Assembly: GCF_012844455.2 (NCBI RefSeq)
Contig: NZ_JABBCQ020000018.1
Location: 1-64,000, forward strand
Origin: Comamonas suwonensis
Lineage (GTDB): Bacteria; Pseudomonadota; Gammaproteobacteria; Burkholderiales; Burkholderiaceae_C
Reading direction: 5' to 3'
DNA length: 64,000 nt
Shown: positions 27,746-36,333 of the stretch, one piece after another
How positions within the stretch are numbered: the stretch's first letter is position 1
Layout of the letters: each line of letters opens with the position of its first letter
The notes under the pieces: generated by a model
What the model was told of the DNA's origin: nothing
The model's input: the letters and a program-made list of their open reading frames with translations, nothing else
The model's database searches: none
Position numbers and translations under genes: made by a program

Positions 27746-28576
27746 TTACGCGTCAGATTTTTGCTGCACGCCCGTTACGCTTGCAGGCCCATGGACACAC
27801 AAGTGTTCATTGACCTGGCCTTGCCGCACATGCTGGGTTAACACCCGCTCAATATCCGCTTCAGCAAGCGGCCCGTACCACGCACCAGCGGGGTAGACAA
27901 TCATCAGCGGGCCATGGTTGCATGGAAACTGGCAGCTGGTTTGCAGCGGCATGACGCTATTTTTAAGACCGGGCGTATCACGTATCGTTTTGACAAGTTG
28001 TGGCCAGAGTTGAACCGAGCCCTTGGCTGCACAACGCGGCCCCACACACCACAGCACATGGTGCTGATGCTCGGGCACAGCAGACCAGCCCGCAGGGTCG
28101 TGCTCCCAGCGGTCATCATCAACAACGGCAGGCACATCGGGCTGAGTCAAGGCGTCTTCCACGGTACGCGCCAGCACATCGGCCAGATACGGTGTTTGCA
28201 GCAGTGGCTCGGCAAAGACAAGGCGTGGGCAATGCGCGCCTTCCATGCTCTGCATTGGATGAGCCCGCCAGCGCATGATGAGCTTGTGCAGCCAGCGGCG
28301 TAGCGAAGGCTCGTCGGGCACCATCACCGGCACGATGATGATGGTCTGCGCTTTGGCACACAGATCAAGTGCTTGGGGCAAAGCGGGTTGAGACCGGTCC
28401 ACAAAGGCAGGCTGCACCAGCAAGGGCGCTCTGCCTTGCACCGTCAGCGCGGCATGCAGGCGATCTGCCAGCGCAGTCAGCTCAGTGGCTCCGTTGGCAT
28501 AGGCTGCGCCACGGCTCAGAAGAATGATGGCCGTGGGGGCATCGCTGGTGGTGGAGCCTTGAGTCAGTGACGTCAT
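27746..28576 (-). CDS. CbiX-like domain fused to a 2Fe-2S ferredoxin-type domain
   Basis: The 276-residue product has an N-terminal CbiX/sirohydrochlorin-chelatase-like half (about 14-145) and a C-terminal thioredoxin-like 2Fe-2S half with Cys177, Cys182, Cys215 and Cys219 (C-x4-C and C-x3-C). The metal-binding histidine usual in CbiX (in a GHGS-type motif) is replaced: the text here reads LLSRGAA, and the second histidine near VPVMVPDEP is also missing, so chelatase activity is doubtful. Its ATG overlaps the ATPase gene stop, making it the last gene of the B12-uptake operon. Function unknown; a redox or metal-handling role in corrin metabolism is inferred from context. Confidence 0.75.
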   Translation of the reverse strand: MTSLTQGSTTSDAPTAIILLSRGAAYANGATELTALADRLHAALTVQGRAPLLVQPAFVDRSQPALPQALDLCAKAQTIIIVPVMVPDEPSLRRWLHKLIMRWRAHPMQSMEGAHCPRLVFAEPLLQTPYLADVLARTVEDALTQPDVPAVVDDDRWEHDPAGWSAVPEHQHHVLWCVGPRCAAKGSVQLWPQLVKTIRDTPGLKNSVMPLQTSCQFPCNHGPLMIVYPAGAWYGPLAEADIERVLTQHVRQGQVNEHLCVHGPASVTGVQQKSDA

Positions 28577-29367
28577 AACAACTCGTCCGGCATAAATTCA
28601 ATCAGTGGCTTGCCGCTGCGCGGACTGGGGCGCACCAGGGCGCGCACGCCGTAGACATCGGCAATGATTTCGGGTGTCAGCACCTCGGAGGGCGTGCCCT
28701 CTGCAACGAGCACACCGTCTTTGAGCAGGTACAGACGATCGCAGTAATGCGCGGCCAGGGGCAGCTCGTGCAGTGCCGCCAATGCCGTCAAGCCCAGGCT
28801 GCGGATCAGGTTCATCAGCTCGAACTGGTGGCGAACATCGAGATGGTTGGTGGGCTCATCCAGCACCAGCAGCGGTGCCTGCTGGGCCAGCGCGCGGGCC
28901 ATGAGCACACGCTGCTTTTCGCCACCGGAAAGGGTGGAAAACATTCGCTCGGACAGGTATTTCGCGTCCACCCGTTCCAGCGCCTGTGCGACGATATGAA
29001 AGTCCTCCGCGCTATCGCGGGCAAAAGGCGACTGGTGGGGGGTGCGACCCATCAGCACTACATCGCGCACCAGTAACTCGAACTCACTGGTATTTTCCTG
29101 CGCCAGTACGGCCATGGCACGGGCGTTGTCGCGGGCACTGCTGCGCCAGACATCGCTACCACTCACTTCCACGCTGCCACTGGCGGGCTTGAGGATGCGG
29201 TAAATCATGCGCAGCAGCGTGGATTTTCCGCTGCCGTTGGGGCCTAGCAGGCCGACCAACTCGCCTTGTGCCACATGCAGGCTGACGTCGCGCAAGATGT
29301 GGGCTGCAGCGGCCTGCCAGCATAAGTGACTGGCCTGCAGATGTGCGCTTGGCAAGGTCTCGCTCAT
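28573..29367 (-). CDS. btuD: Cobalamin-type ABC transporter ATPase (BtuD/FecE family)
   Basis: Cytoplasmic ATPase of an importer for corrinoids (inferred) across the inner membrane. The 264-residue product has Walker A GPNGSGKS (42-49), signature LSGGE (146-150) and Walker B LLVLDEP (166-172) followed by TNHLD, the FecE/BtuD style. Start MSETLPS overlaps the permease stop as ATGA. Iron-siderophore ATPases look very similar; the cobalamin assignment rests on the riboswitch and neighbours. Confidence 0.85.
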   Translation of the reverse strand: MSETLPSAHLQASHLCWQAAAAHILRDVSLHVAQGELVGLLGPNGSGKSTLLRMIYRILKPASGSVEVSGSDVWRSSARDNARAMAVLAQENTSEFELLVRDVVLMGRTPHQSPFARDSAEDFHIVAQALERVDAKYLSERMFSTLSGGEKQRVLMARALAQQAPLLVLDEPTNHLDVRHQFELMNLIRSLGLTALAALHELPLAAHYCDRLYLLKDGVLVAEGTPSEVLTPEIIADVYGVRALVRPSPRSGKPLIEFMPDELL

Positions 29368-30449
29368 GCCACCAACCTTTCGCGAGCGTTCTTGCGGCAC
29401 AGCATCCAGACAAAGAAGGGGCCGCCCAGCAGCGAGGTGATGACGCCCACTGGCACCTCCGCCGGGGCAAAGGTGATGCGCGAAAACACGTCTACCCAGA
29501 CCAGAAAAATGGCACCTGTCAGCGCAGCCACAGGCAGCACGCTGCGGTGCTCGGCACCCACCAGCATGCGCGTGACATGGGGCACGATCAGGCCCACAAA
29601 GCCGATCGGTCCGGTCAAGGCCACGAGCACGCCGGTGACCAGCGAGACCAGCACAAACAGCCAGCGCCTTGTGCGCGTGGTGTCCACCCCCAGCGTTGCA
29701 GCACTCTCCTCGCCCGACAGCAAGGCGTTGAGCGAGCGTGCCTGCGTCAGCAGCAAAGCAGCGCCGATCACCAGCAGTGCTGCCGGCAGGCCCAGCTCAT
29801 CCCAGCGCGTGCCGGCCAGACTGCCCAGCGTCCAGGTCAGCACCGAGTTGGCCAGCTCGCGCTGATCTGCGGTGAGCACGATGAGGCTGGTGATACCGCC
29901 CAGGCAATAGGCAATCGCCACACCACCCAGAATCAGGCGCGAGGCCTGCAAGCGCCCATTGGCATAGGCCAGAAAATACACAGCCATGCAGGCGGCCAAC
30001 GCGCCACCAAATGCGCCCAGCGGCAGGGCCAGCTCGCCCGCAAACGCCAGAGAACCAAATGCAATCACGCTGACCGCACCCACCGATGCGCCAGACGACA
30101 CGCCCAGCAAATACGGATCGGCCAGCGGGTTGCGCACCATGGCCTGCATAGCAACTCCCACCAGTGCCAGGCCCGCGCCGACGAGGGCCGCAAGCAGCAC
30201 ACGCGGCATGCGCACACGCCAGACGATTTGAAATTGGGCCGATGTCCAGTCGCCAGGCTGCAAATCCAGCCCCAGGCGCACGCCGATCTCATGCGCCGTG
30301 ATCAACCAGGCCTGTTGCGACGAAATACGCACGGGTCCCAGCGTAATGGCCAAGGTGAGCGACACCAGCAGCAAGGCCAGCAGGGCCGCCAGCCACAGCG
30401 ACAGACGGCGGCGCTGCAGTGCAAAGGCCAAGGTGGAGGATGTGCTCAT
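29364..30449 (-). CDS. btuC: Cobalamin-type ABC transporter permease (FecCD/BtuC family)
   Basis: The 361-residue product has about nine to ten membrane spans with family motifs GPVRIS near the first periplasmic loop, RLPRVL-like RMPRVLLAALVGAGLALVG, NPLADPYLLGVSSGAS and GPIGFVGLIVPH. These place it in FecCD/BtuC. Its ATG overlaps the stop of the binding-protein gene, and its stop overlaps the ATPase start. Substrate, as for the ATPase, is inferred from the riboswitch. Confidence 0.88.
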   Translation of the reverse strand: MSTSSTLAFALQRRRLSLWLAALLALLLVSLTLAITLGPVRISSQQAWLITAHEIGVRLGLDLQPGDWTSAQFQIVWRVRMPRVLLAALVGAGLALVGVAMQAMVRNPLADPYLLGVSSGASVGAVSVIAFGSLAFAGELALPLGAFGGALAACMAVYFLAYANGRLQASRLILGGVAIAYCLGGITSLIVLTADQRELANSVLTWTLGSLAGTRWDELGLPAALLVIGAALLLTQARSLNALLSGEESAATLGVDTTRTRRWLFVLVSLVTGVLVALTGPIGFVGLIVPHVTRMLVGAEHRSVLPVAALTGAIFLVWVDVFSRITFAPAEVPVGVITSLLGGPFFVWMLCRKNARERLVA

Positions 30450-31501
30450 GGCCGTGGAATGTGCGCGGGGTGCAAGGCGTGTGCCAGCCTGCGCGTGGCT
30501 TCCACATTGCGCGGGCCAGGCGTGGCCTCGGAGAAGTCCATCAGCACGAATTTCTGCTCGCGGATGGCTTTTAGCTGAGACAGTTCAGGCTTGGCTAAAA
30601 GAAACTGGCGCTTGCCGTCAGCAGTGGGCCTGTCGTTGTCGACGATGACAATCCAGTCCGGGTCGCGCGCAATCACATCTTCCCAGTTGCCACGCATCCA
30701 GCTGCTGTTCAGATCGTCAAAAATATTGCTGCCCCCCGCCGCTTCGATCATGGCATGCGGCATGGCGTAGCGGCCCGTGGTCACGGGAATATCAGTGCCG
30801 CTGTCAAACACAAACACCCTGGGTTTATCCACCTGGTCTTTGAGCGCATCGGTGATGCGCTGCAGCTCGGCGCGCTGGCCTCTGACCAAGGCTCCGGCCC
30901 TCGCTTCGATATCAAAAATACGACCCAGATTAAGCAGGTCGCTGAATGTGTCCTCCAGTGACACGCGCTCTCGTGCAACCTGGCGGATGCAGGATTCGCT
31001 GAGCACATAGCTGGCAATACCCAGCTCTTGCAAGCTGGCGGGCGTGATCTGGCCTTGCCTGAAGCCGTAGGACCAGCCGCTGAAGACAAAATCGGGCTCG
31101 GCATTAAGCAAGGTCTCAAGGTTCATGCCCTGGCTGGACAGGTCTGGCACTTGGGCCAGCAGCGGCTGCATGGCTTTGGGCAGGCGCTGGATATCGCGCA
31201 AACCACCGTAGCCAACGAGTCGATCCTGCAGGCCGAGTGCCAGAAACATCTCCAGCAGATTGATGCCGTGAACCACGGCGCGCTGCGGCACCTTGTCGTA
31301 GACCACGGGCCGACCGCAGACCTCGATGGAGAGCGGCGCACGTGCCGCCTTGCCTGGCATAACCGAGGTGTCTTCGGTGCGATGGTCGGAGCAGGCGGAA
31401 AGCGTCAAAGCCAGCGCCAGACTGGCCATCGTCATGAGAGCAGAACGCTTCAGGCAGCAAGAAACCAGGAGCTGCTTGCGCATATATCTATTGGATTTCA
31501 T
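30446..31501 (-). CDS. btuF: Periplasmic corrinoid-binding lipoprotein (BtuF/FecB-like)
   Basis: Substrate-binding protein of the ABC importer. The 351-residue product has a signal ending in the lipobox LSAC (Cys about 37), so it is probably a lipoprotein, and then a two-lobed BtuF/FepB-like fold with KVPQRAVVHGINLLEMFLALG and a late DWIVIVDND motif. Internal ATGs at codons 7 and 23 are also possible starts; none has a clear ribosome site. It lies 73 bases after the TonB-receptor gene. Confidence 0.85.
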   Translation of the reverse strand: MKSNRYMRKQLLVSCCLKRSALMTMASLALALTLSACSDHRTEDTSVMPGKAARAPLSIEVCGRPVVYDKVPQRAVVHGINLLEMFLALGLQDRLVGYGGLRDIQRLPKAMQPLLAQVPDLSSQGMNLETLLNAEPDFVFSGWSYGFRQGQITPASLQELGIASYVLSESCIRQVARERVSLEDTFSDLLNLGRIFDIEARAGALVRGQRAELQRITDALKDQVDKPRVFVFDSGTDIPVTTGRYAMPHAMIEAAGGSNIFDDLNSSWMRGNWEDVIARDPDWIVIVDNDRPTADGKRQFLLAKPELSQLKAIREQKFVLMDFSEATPGPRNVEATRRLAHALHPAHIPRP

Positions 31502-31574
31502 GGCATTTTATGTCTGAATTCAAGTAAATACATACGCTAGTCGCTACTGTTTTTAAACTTCTGAAGAACGCGTT

Positions 31575-33725
31575 TTAGAACGCGAACTCTGCCGTCAGAT
31601 CCACTCGGCGACCTTCACCCGGATAGGCCTGAGCCGCCCTGGCACTGGAGACTGCCGAGTAGGTGTAGAGCTTGTCGGTGAGATTGCGCACAGACAGGCG
31701 GTAGGTGCTGCGTGCCTGAGGGCGCCAGCTCAAAGCGGCATCCCAGACGGTGTAGCCGCCGCTGAGAGCGGTGTTGGCGTTGTCGGCAAAGCGGCTGCCC
31801 ACGGCGCGCGCGCCCAGCGATGCCTGCCAGCGACCGATGCTGCTATGCATGGTGTAGTGGGCCCACAGATTGGCGGTGTTGCGCGCCACATTGCTGGGGC
31901 GATTGCCCGATCGGTCGGCACCGCCGGCCTCGATCAACTGGTCGTATTTGGCATCGACAAAGGCGTAGTTGCCTTCCACGCGCCAGCTGGGCGAGAGGCG
32001 CATCACCGCACTCAGCTCCAGTCCCTGGGAATGCTGCTTGCCGCCTTGCACAGACAGCAGGGCGTTGTTCGGGTCGCGGGTGATGATGTCTTTTTTCTCG
32101 ATGCGATAGGCGGCAGCCGTCCATTCGCCCTGGCCCTGGGCGAACTGCTGCTTCAGGCCGATTTCGATCTGGCGCGCCGTGGTCAGCTTGAAATCCCGAT
32201 TGGCGAGGTTCAGGGTCAGGATGTTGGTGACCGGGTCATGGCCTTGCGAGACCTGGCCATACAGGCTGGTCTGTGCGTTGAGCTTGTGCGTCAGGCCCAG
32301 GCGCCAGGCGGTGCCACCCAGGCTTTTGTCAAACGTGCCGCTGCCGACCAGATCCTTGCGGTCAAAGTCCGTCAGATCGCGGCGAATGCCGGCCAACAAC
32401 AGCCATTTGTCGCTGAGCGTCCAGGCGTCCTCGACATAGAAGTCATGCGTGGTGGCCTGCGTGCGATAGTTGGGCAGCATGTCTGAGGTATTGGGCCAGT
32501 AGCTCAGCGAGGACTCACTCACACCAATGATCGTGCTGCCGGCGTAGTCGTTGCGCGCAAAGTTGAACCGGGCGCGACTCACCTCCCAGCCCGCGACCAG
32601 CTTGTGTGCGCCGGCCTGCAGGGTGGTCTCCAGGCGGTTGCCGGTCTGCTCCAGATCATGGGCCAGCTCCAGATAATCCCCCAACGTGACTTGCTGCTTG
32701 CTGGGGTTGTAGCTATAGGCTTCGATATTGCGCCAGTAACGGTCAGCCTTGAAGTGGTAGAGCTCGTTGCTCACGCTCAGCCAGTCGTTGACTTGGTACT
32801 GGGCGCGGGCGCGCACGCGCTTGTCCTTGATGCGGATATCGCTGTCAGAGGTGTTGAAGTTGCGGCCCAGCAACTCGGGCACGATGGCTCCATTGACGGT
32901 GGGCGTGCCAAAGTAGCGCGTGGGCTTTTCATCACTGATATCTGCCAGCAGCTCCATGCGCAGCGCGGCCGTGGGCTGCCAGCGCAGCGTGCTCATCAGT
33001 TTGCTGCCGCTGGCGCGGCTCATGTCGTGCTCGCCGTTGGTGTAGTGGCCGTAAGCGTCAACCCGGTAGCTCAGGGTGTCGCTGAGCGCGCCGCCCATGC
33101 CCAGTCCCAGTTTGGCCGAACCATGCGAGCCGGCACCGACCAGCACGTCGCGAACCGTCTCGCGCGTGGGCTGCTTGCGCACCACATTGGCGGTGGCCCC
33201 CACAGTTCCAGAGCCATAAACGATGGAGGCCGGGCCGCGCAGCACTTCCACACGCTCATAGCCCCAGCTATTGGCAGGGTAAGGCGTGGTGGAAGACGCG
33301 ACACCCAGGCGCACACCGTCTTCAGCAATGCCCACGGAGTTGGTGCCCGTGAAGCCGCGCGTGCTAAAGGACAGGCTGCTGTAGCTGGTCGCAGACAGGG
33401 GCGTCATGCCCACGGTGCGGCCAATGATGTCGGCCATGCGGCTGTCGCCGCGCTCCTGCCAGGTCTGTTCATTCACATGATCCAGACTGGCTGGCAAATC
33501 AAGCGTGGCAATGCCGGTGCGGCTGCCAGAGACCGTGGGCAACGAAAGGCCCTGGCCTCCTTCGGCAGTGTCAATGACTTGAACGGTTGGAAGTTGCGCC
33601 GCAGGTGCAACGCTAGCAGCACGGGTGGCTGAAGCTTGCGTGGGCTGGGCCACGGGTTCTGCGGCCAGGGCCAGTGCAGCGGGGACCAGGCCGATCAGTG
33701 CGGCAGGCAAGGTGAGGTGATTCAT
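31575..33725 (-). CDS. TonB-dependent receptor, siderophore-receptor type, under B12 control
   Basis: Outer-membrane gated barrel importing a chelate with TonB energy. From MNHLTLP the product has 716 residues: signal peptide (1-22), a TonB-box-like start (PTVQVID, about 48-54), plug domain with RGFTGTNSVGIAEDGVRLG and VEVLRGPASIVYGSGTVGATANVV, then the barrel ending in AEFAF with the terminal phenylalanine needed for assembly. The plug resembles the FhuE/FpvA-type siderophore receptors more than classical BtuB, yet a cobalamin riboswitch precedes it and BtuFCD-like genes follow. The start is chosen for the signal peptide; a longer frame enters the leader. Confidence 0.85.
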   Translation of the reverse strand: MNHLTLPAALIGLVPAALALAAEPVAQPTQASATRAASVAPAAQLPTVQVIDTAEGGQGLSLPTVSGSRTGIATLDLPASLDHVNEQTWQERGDSRMADIIGRTVGMTPLSATSYSSLSFSTRGFTGTNSVGIAEDGVRLGVASSTTPYPANSWGYERVEVLRGPASIVYGSGTVGATANVVRKQPTRETVRDVLVGAGSHGSAKLGLGMGGALSDTLSYRVDAYGHYTNGEHDMSRASGSKLMSTLRWQPTAALRMELLADISDEKPTRYFGTPTVNGAIVPELLGRNFNTSDSDIRIKDKRVRARAQYQVNDWLSVSNELYHFKADRYWRNIEAYSYNPSKQQVTLGDYLELAHDLEQTGNRLETTLQAGAHKLVAGWEVSRARFNFARNDYAGSTIIGVSESSLSYWPNTSDMLPNYRTQATTHDFYVEDAWTLSDKWLLLAGIRRDLTDFDRKDLVGSGTFDKSLGGTAWRLGLTHKLNAQTSLYGQVSQGHDPVTNILTLNLANRDFKLTTARQIEIGLKQQFAQGQGEWTAAAYRIEKKDIITRDPNNALLSVQGGKQHSQGLELSAVMRLSPSWRVEGNYAFVDAKYDQLIEAGGADRSGNRPSNVARNTANLWAHYTMHSSIGRWQASLGARAVGSRFADNANTALSGGYTVWDAALSWRPQARSTYRLSVRNLTDKLYTYSAVSSARAAQAYPGEGRRVDLTAEFAF

Positions 33726-33887
33726 TCGTGTCAGTCGATGCTGACCGCCTGCTGGTGACGAGATCATGCCAAGGGCATGGGCTCGCGTTGAACGAACCTG
33801 CCGCAGGCTTGTTGCCGTCACGCTGCTCCCCGCAGACGGTCGTTGCAAATGCTGGCAGCAGGGTTGGACCCGGCAACGCGCAGCGCT

Positions 33888-34111
33888 TTACAGGCCGGTA
33901 TCCGGGCTGGCAGATGGCTTGGTGCCTGCCGACTCGCCTTCCCGATGTTTCCGCGCGCCTCATATAAGAGAAGAGGCCACGTAAAACATCAGTGACTGGC
34001 TCTTGCGCTGCAAAAGCCGTGAGTCGGTTTGATCTGCTTACCGTTGCGGGGGCAGCCAGGGCTTTACACCCTGTTCCCGTTTAACCCGGGACTTAGCCCG
34101 AGCACCTGTAA
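33888..34111 (-). ncRNA. Cobalamin riboswitch heading the receptor/transporter operon
   Basis: Minus-strand landmarks: closing helix TTACAGG with CCTGTAA (perfect, the two ends given here), ACGGGAACAGGGTG, CTGCCCCCGCAACGGTAA, CAGTCACTG, CGGGAAGGCGAGTCGG and GCCAGCCCGGATACCGGCC. The arrangement is the standard AdoCbl aptamer, with a long variable arm between GTCACTG and CGGGAAGG. About 160 bases separate it from the receptor start, enough for an expression platform that hides the ribosome site. Bases 34112-34435 hold nothing else I recognise. Confidence 0.94.
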
Positions 34112-34416
34112 CATGAAATTGAAGCGGGAGCACCGAACGCATTCAATACGTCGGAAATTCTTCTTCAAATCGCCGCGCAGTATATCGTAGCAACGCCCCG
34201 ATGTAGGAGCTGGCTTTCAGCGCCTGTGCATCAGCAGCTTCATCAAGCAAGCGGTAGGAAAAGTGGAACGCATCTAAGCGCCCATTCAAGGTGCAGTGGC
34301 AAAAGCAGCCGCCTTCTTCCGTTCATTTCATCAGCAACTCTGCCCATTCGAAGAAGCCTGAATTGAGCAGTGATGGCATTCATCGCCAGAATTTTCTAAA
34401 TTCATAGCAAAATTGC

Positions 34417-34424
34417 TATACAAT
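34417..34424 (+). promoter_or_regulatory. -10 region of the tRNA-Gln promoter
   Basis: TATACAAT lies 12 bases before the mature tRNA 5' end. A clear -35 box was not seen. Confidence 0.45.
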
Positions 34425-34435
34425 ACGCATCTTCT

Positions 34436-34512
34436 AGGGGAGTCGCCAAGTTGGTTAAGGCACTGGATTTTGATTCCAGCATGCGAAGGTTCGAGTCCTT
34501 CTTCCCCTGCCA
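34436..34512 (+). tRNA. tRNA-Gln (anticodon TTG)
   Basis: Full cloverleaf: acceptor AGGGGAG with TTCCCCT, anticodon stem CTGGA/TCCAG around the loop TTTTGAT (anticodon TTG), T-arm GAAGG-TTCGAGT-CCTTC, discriminator G and an encoded CCA. A strong terminator follows nine bases later, so it is a single-gene unit. Confidence 0.96.
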
Positions 34513-34520
34513 GAACATCT

Positions 34521-34555
34521 AAAAGCCTTGATTGCTCACGCAATCAAGGCTTTTT
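34521..34555 (+). terminator. Intrinsic terminator of tRNA-Gln
   Basis: A 15-bp perfect stem (arms 34521-34535 and 34540-34554) with a four-base loop and a run of T at the end. Confidence 0.92.
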
Positions 34556-34901
34556 GCTTTCGCAGCCCGTATGCGTTTCTGCGATGCAAGGGCCAATCGA
34601 CGCCTCGCCTCAGGGCAAACGCTCACCATCGCCCCAACACCCTTGGAATTTGCCTATCAAGGGGCAATGCTTTATAATCCTCAGGTTTGCTGCATGGAAC
34701 TTGCCTCATGCAGCATCAACGGCAGATCTCACGTTGCCTCATGCTCGGCTCCGTATAGCCTGAGTGTTTCTCTTCGGCAAGAAGCAAAGCCACCCTCAAG
34801 CGGCTGGCTCACTTGATCCAAGCTCACTCAAGCAGGATCTTTTTCATTTTTTCAGTGGATGGCATGGCCCATGTCTGGGTTTGCGCCACCGCTGACACGA
34901 T
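34556..34901 (+). other. Promoter and long leader before the small gene/infA
   Basis: No gene found. Contains the promoter at 34650-34678; a transcript from there would carry a leader of about 215 bases before the small gene, with several short inverted stretches but no known RNA family recognised. Confidence 0.55.
34650..34678 (+). promoter_or_regulatory. Sigma-70 promoter for the small gene and infA
   Basis: TTGCCT and TATAAT separated by exactly 17 bases. It is the only near-consensus promoter upstream of the two plus-strand genes that follow. Confidence 0.7.
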
Positions 34902-35120
34902 ATGCACAAAGAACAAATTACAGAGCGTGTCGGCAACTACATTGTGACTGCCCTCACCAACATCACCCACTCCGGCAAGGTAGCTGCAGCGGTTTCCATC
35001 CGCCGTGGCGAATATGACCGGATTTTCAGCTTCATTCGACAGTTTGATACACCGGATATGGCCAGCAAATATGCACTCGCCGAAGGGCGTTGCATGGTGC
35101 TGGAAAACCAGTTGAACTGA
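34902..35120 (+). CDS. Small conserved-looking protein of unknown function
   Basis: A 72-residue product, mixed alpha/beta in appearance, without signal or membrane segment; third-position base use is like that of the surrounding genes, which supports coding. I do not recognise a family. It lies between a good sigma-70 promoter and infA, 22 bases upstream of the infA start, so the two are probably co-transcribed. No clear ribosome site precedes its ATG. Confidence 0.6.
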   Translation: MHKEQITERVGNYIVTALTNITHSGKVAAAVSIRRGEYDRIFSFIRQFDTPDMASKYALAEGRCMVLENQLN

Positions 35121-35142
35121 GTCTTTCTAAAAAGGAATTGTT

Positions 35143-35409
35143 TTGGCCAAAGAAGAATTGATTGAGATGCAAGGCAGAGTCGACGAAGTGTTGCCCGATG
35201 CCCGTTTTCGTGTAACGCTGGATAACGGCCACCAGTTGATCGCCTACTCCGGCGGCAAGATGCGCAAGCACCGCATTCGCGTGCTGGCCGGTGACAAGGT
35301 CACTCTGGAAATGTCGCCCTACGATCTGAACAAAGGTCGCCTGACTTTCCGTCACATCGAGCGTTCGGGCAGCGGCCCTGCGCCTCAAGGTCAGCAGCGC
35401 AAGCGCTAA
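35143..35409 (+). CDS. infA: Translation initiation factor IF-1, long-tailed copy, TTG start
   Basis: IF-1 binds the 30S A site during initiation. The 88-residue product carries the S1/OB-fold core with [43 protein letters not shown] and the end of the core LTFRH, then a basic tail ([11 protein letters not shown]) beyond the usual 72 residues. It starts with TTG, preceded by AAAGGA at a normal distance. Beta-proteobacteria often have such a second IF-1 besides the ribosomal-operon copy. Its stop touches the convergent LacI-like gene (next base). Confidence 0.93.
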   Translation: MAKEELIEMQGRVDEVLPDARFRVTLDNGHQLIAYSGGKMRKHRIRVLAGDKVTLEMSPYDLNKGRLTFRHIERSGSGPAPQGQQRKR

Positions 35410-36333
35410 TCAACGAGCAAGCGATTTGGTGGAGGCTCTGGCCACCAACTCCGGCATGGGGGCTTGCGCCACCTGCCGGACGCTGACACCCCTGAGGTGC
35501 TCAGCCAGCAGGTCAATCGCCAGACGAGCGACCTGATCCAGATGCAAATTCACGGCTGTCAGCGCGGGCTCGCAAGTCCGCGCTCGCATTCCGTCGTAGC
35601 GGGTGGCAATTTTGATGTCATGAGGCACTCTCAAGCCGATTTGATGTACATGCTGCATCACACCGACGGCAAGCACATCGACCAAGACCAGTAATGCGTC
35701 AATCTGCGGATAACTCGCCAGCAGTTGGCGGGCCGCATCGCGGCCGCCAGCTTCGCCCAGGGCATCATCCACGCGCAGCACCCTGTACTCCATCCTCATG
35801 AGATGGGCCATGCGCTGATAGGCCGCTTCCGCCTGCGCATAAGAGTCACGCTCGGCCGCCCCCAGAATCATGGCGATTTGCCGTGCGCCTTGCGCCTGCA
35901 AGTGCTCCAGCAATAGCTGCACCGAATCGCCAGGGCGCAAATCTACATAGGGAACGGTATTGAAGCCGTGGCCTCCGGGCTTGCCAATGGAGACGACGGG
36001 CAAGCCACGTACCGTCAGATCCATGAGCAGCTTGTCATTGGCCGCCGGCTCAATCAGCAGCACGCCATCCACACTCATGAAGTCCAGCGAACGCTGACCT
36101 GACTCCAGCGGAGGCACCAGCACCATGGCCATGCCCTGCTCCAGCGCGCAGCCCGCAGCAACAGATGCCACCTCCATCATGAAGCCCAGACGCGACGGGC
36201 CACCAGCGACTGCGTACGGCATGGAAGACATCAGCGCAACCATGCGCGACGCTTCTCCATGCCGCGACTGCGTCAGGCGCCCGGGCTGCCAGCCAAGTAC
36301 CTTGGTCACGTCAGCCATTGTTGTACCGGGCAT
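35410..36333 (-). CDS. LacI-family-like regulator with shortened DNA-binding region
   Basis: The 307-residue product has the periplasmic-binding-like sensor domain of LacI/GalR proteins (about 50-295): DGVLLIEPAANDKLL, VDLRPGDSVQLLLEHL, DALLVLVDVLAVGVMQ and IATRYDGMR. The start at 36333 has an excellent ribosome site (AAGGAGA). The N-terminal 45 residues (TTMADVTKVLGWQPGRLT...) are short and lack the usual VSxxTVSRxLN recognition helix and hinge, so DNA binding is uncertain. No obvious target operon is adjacent. Confidence 0.75.
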   Translation of the reverse strand: MPGTTMADVTKVLGWQPGRLTQSRHGEASRMVALMSSMPYAVAGGPSRLGFMMEVASVAAGCALEQGMAMVLVPPLESGQRSLDFMSVDGVLLIEPAANDKLLMDLTVRGLPVVSIGKPGGHGFNTVPYVDLRPGDSVQLLLEHLQAQGARQIAMILGAAERDSYAQAEAAYQRMAHLMRMEYRVLRVDDALGEAGGRDAARQLLASYPQIDALLVLVDVLAVGVMQHVHQIGLRVPHDIKIATRYDGMRARTCEPALTAVNLHLDQVARLAIDLLAEHLRGVSVRQVAQAPMPELVARASTKSLAR

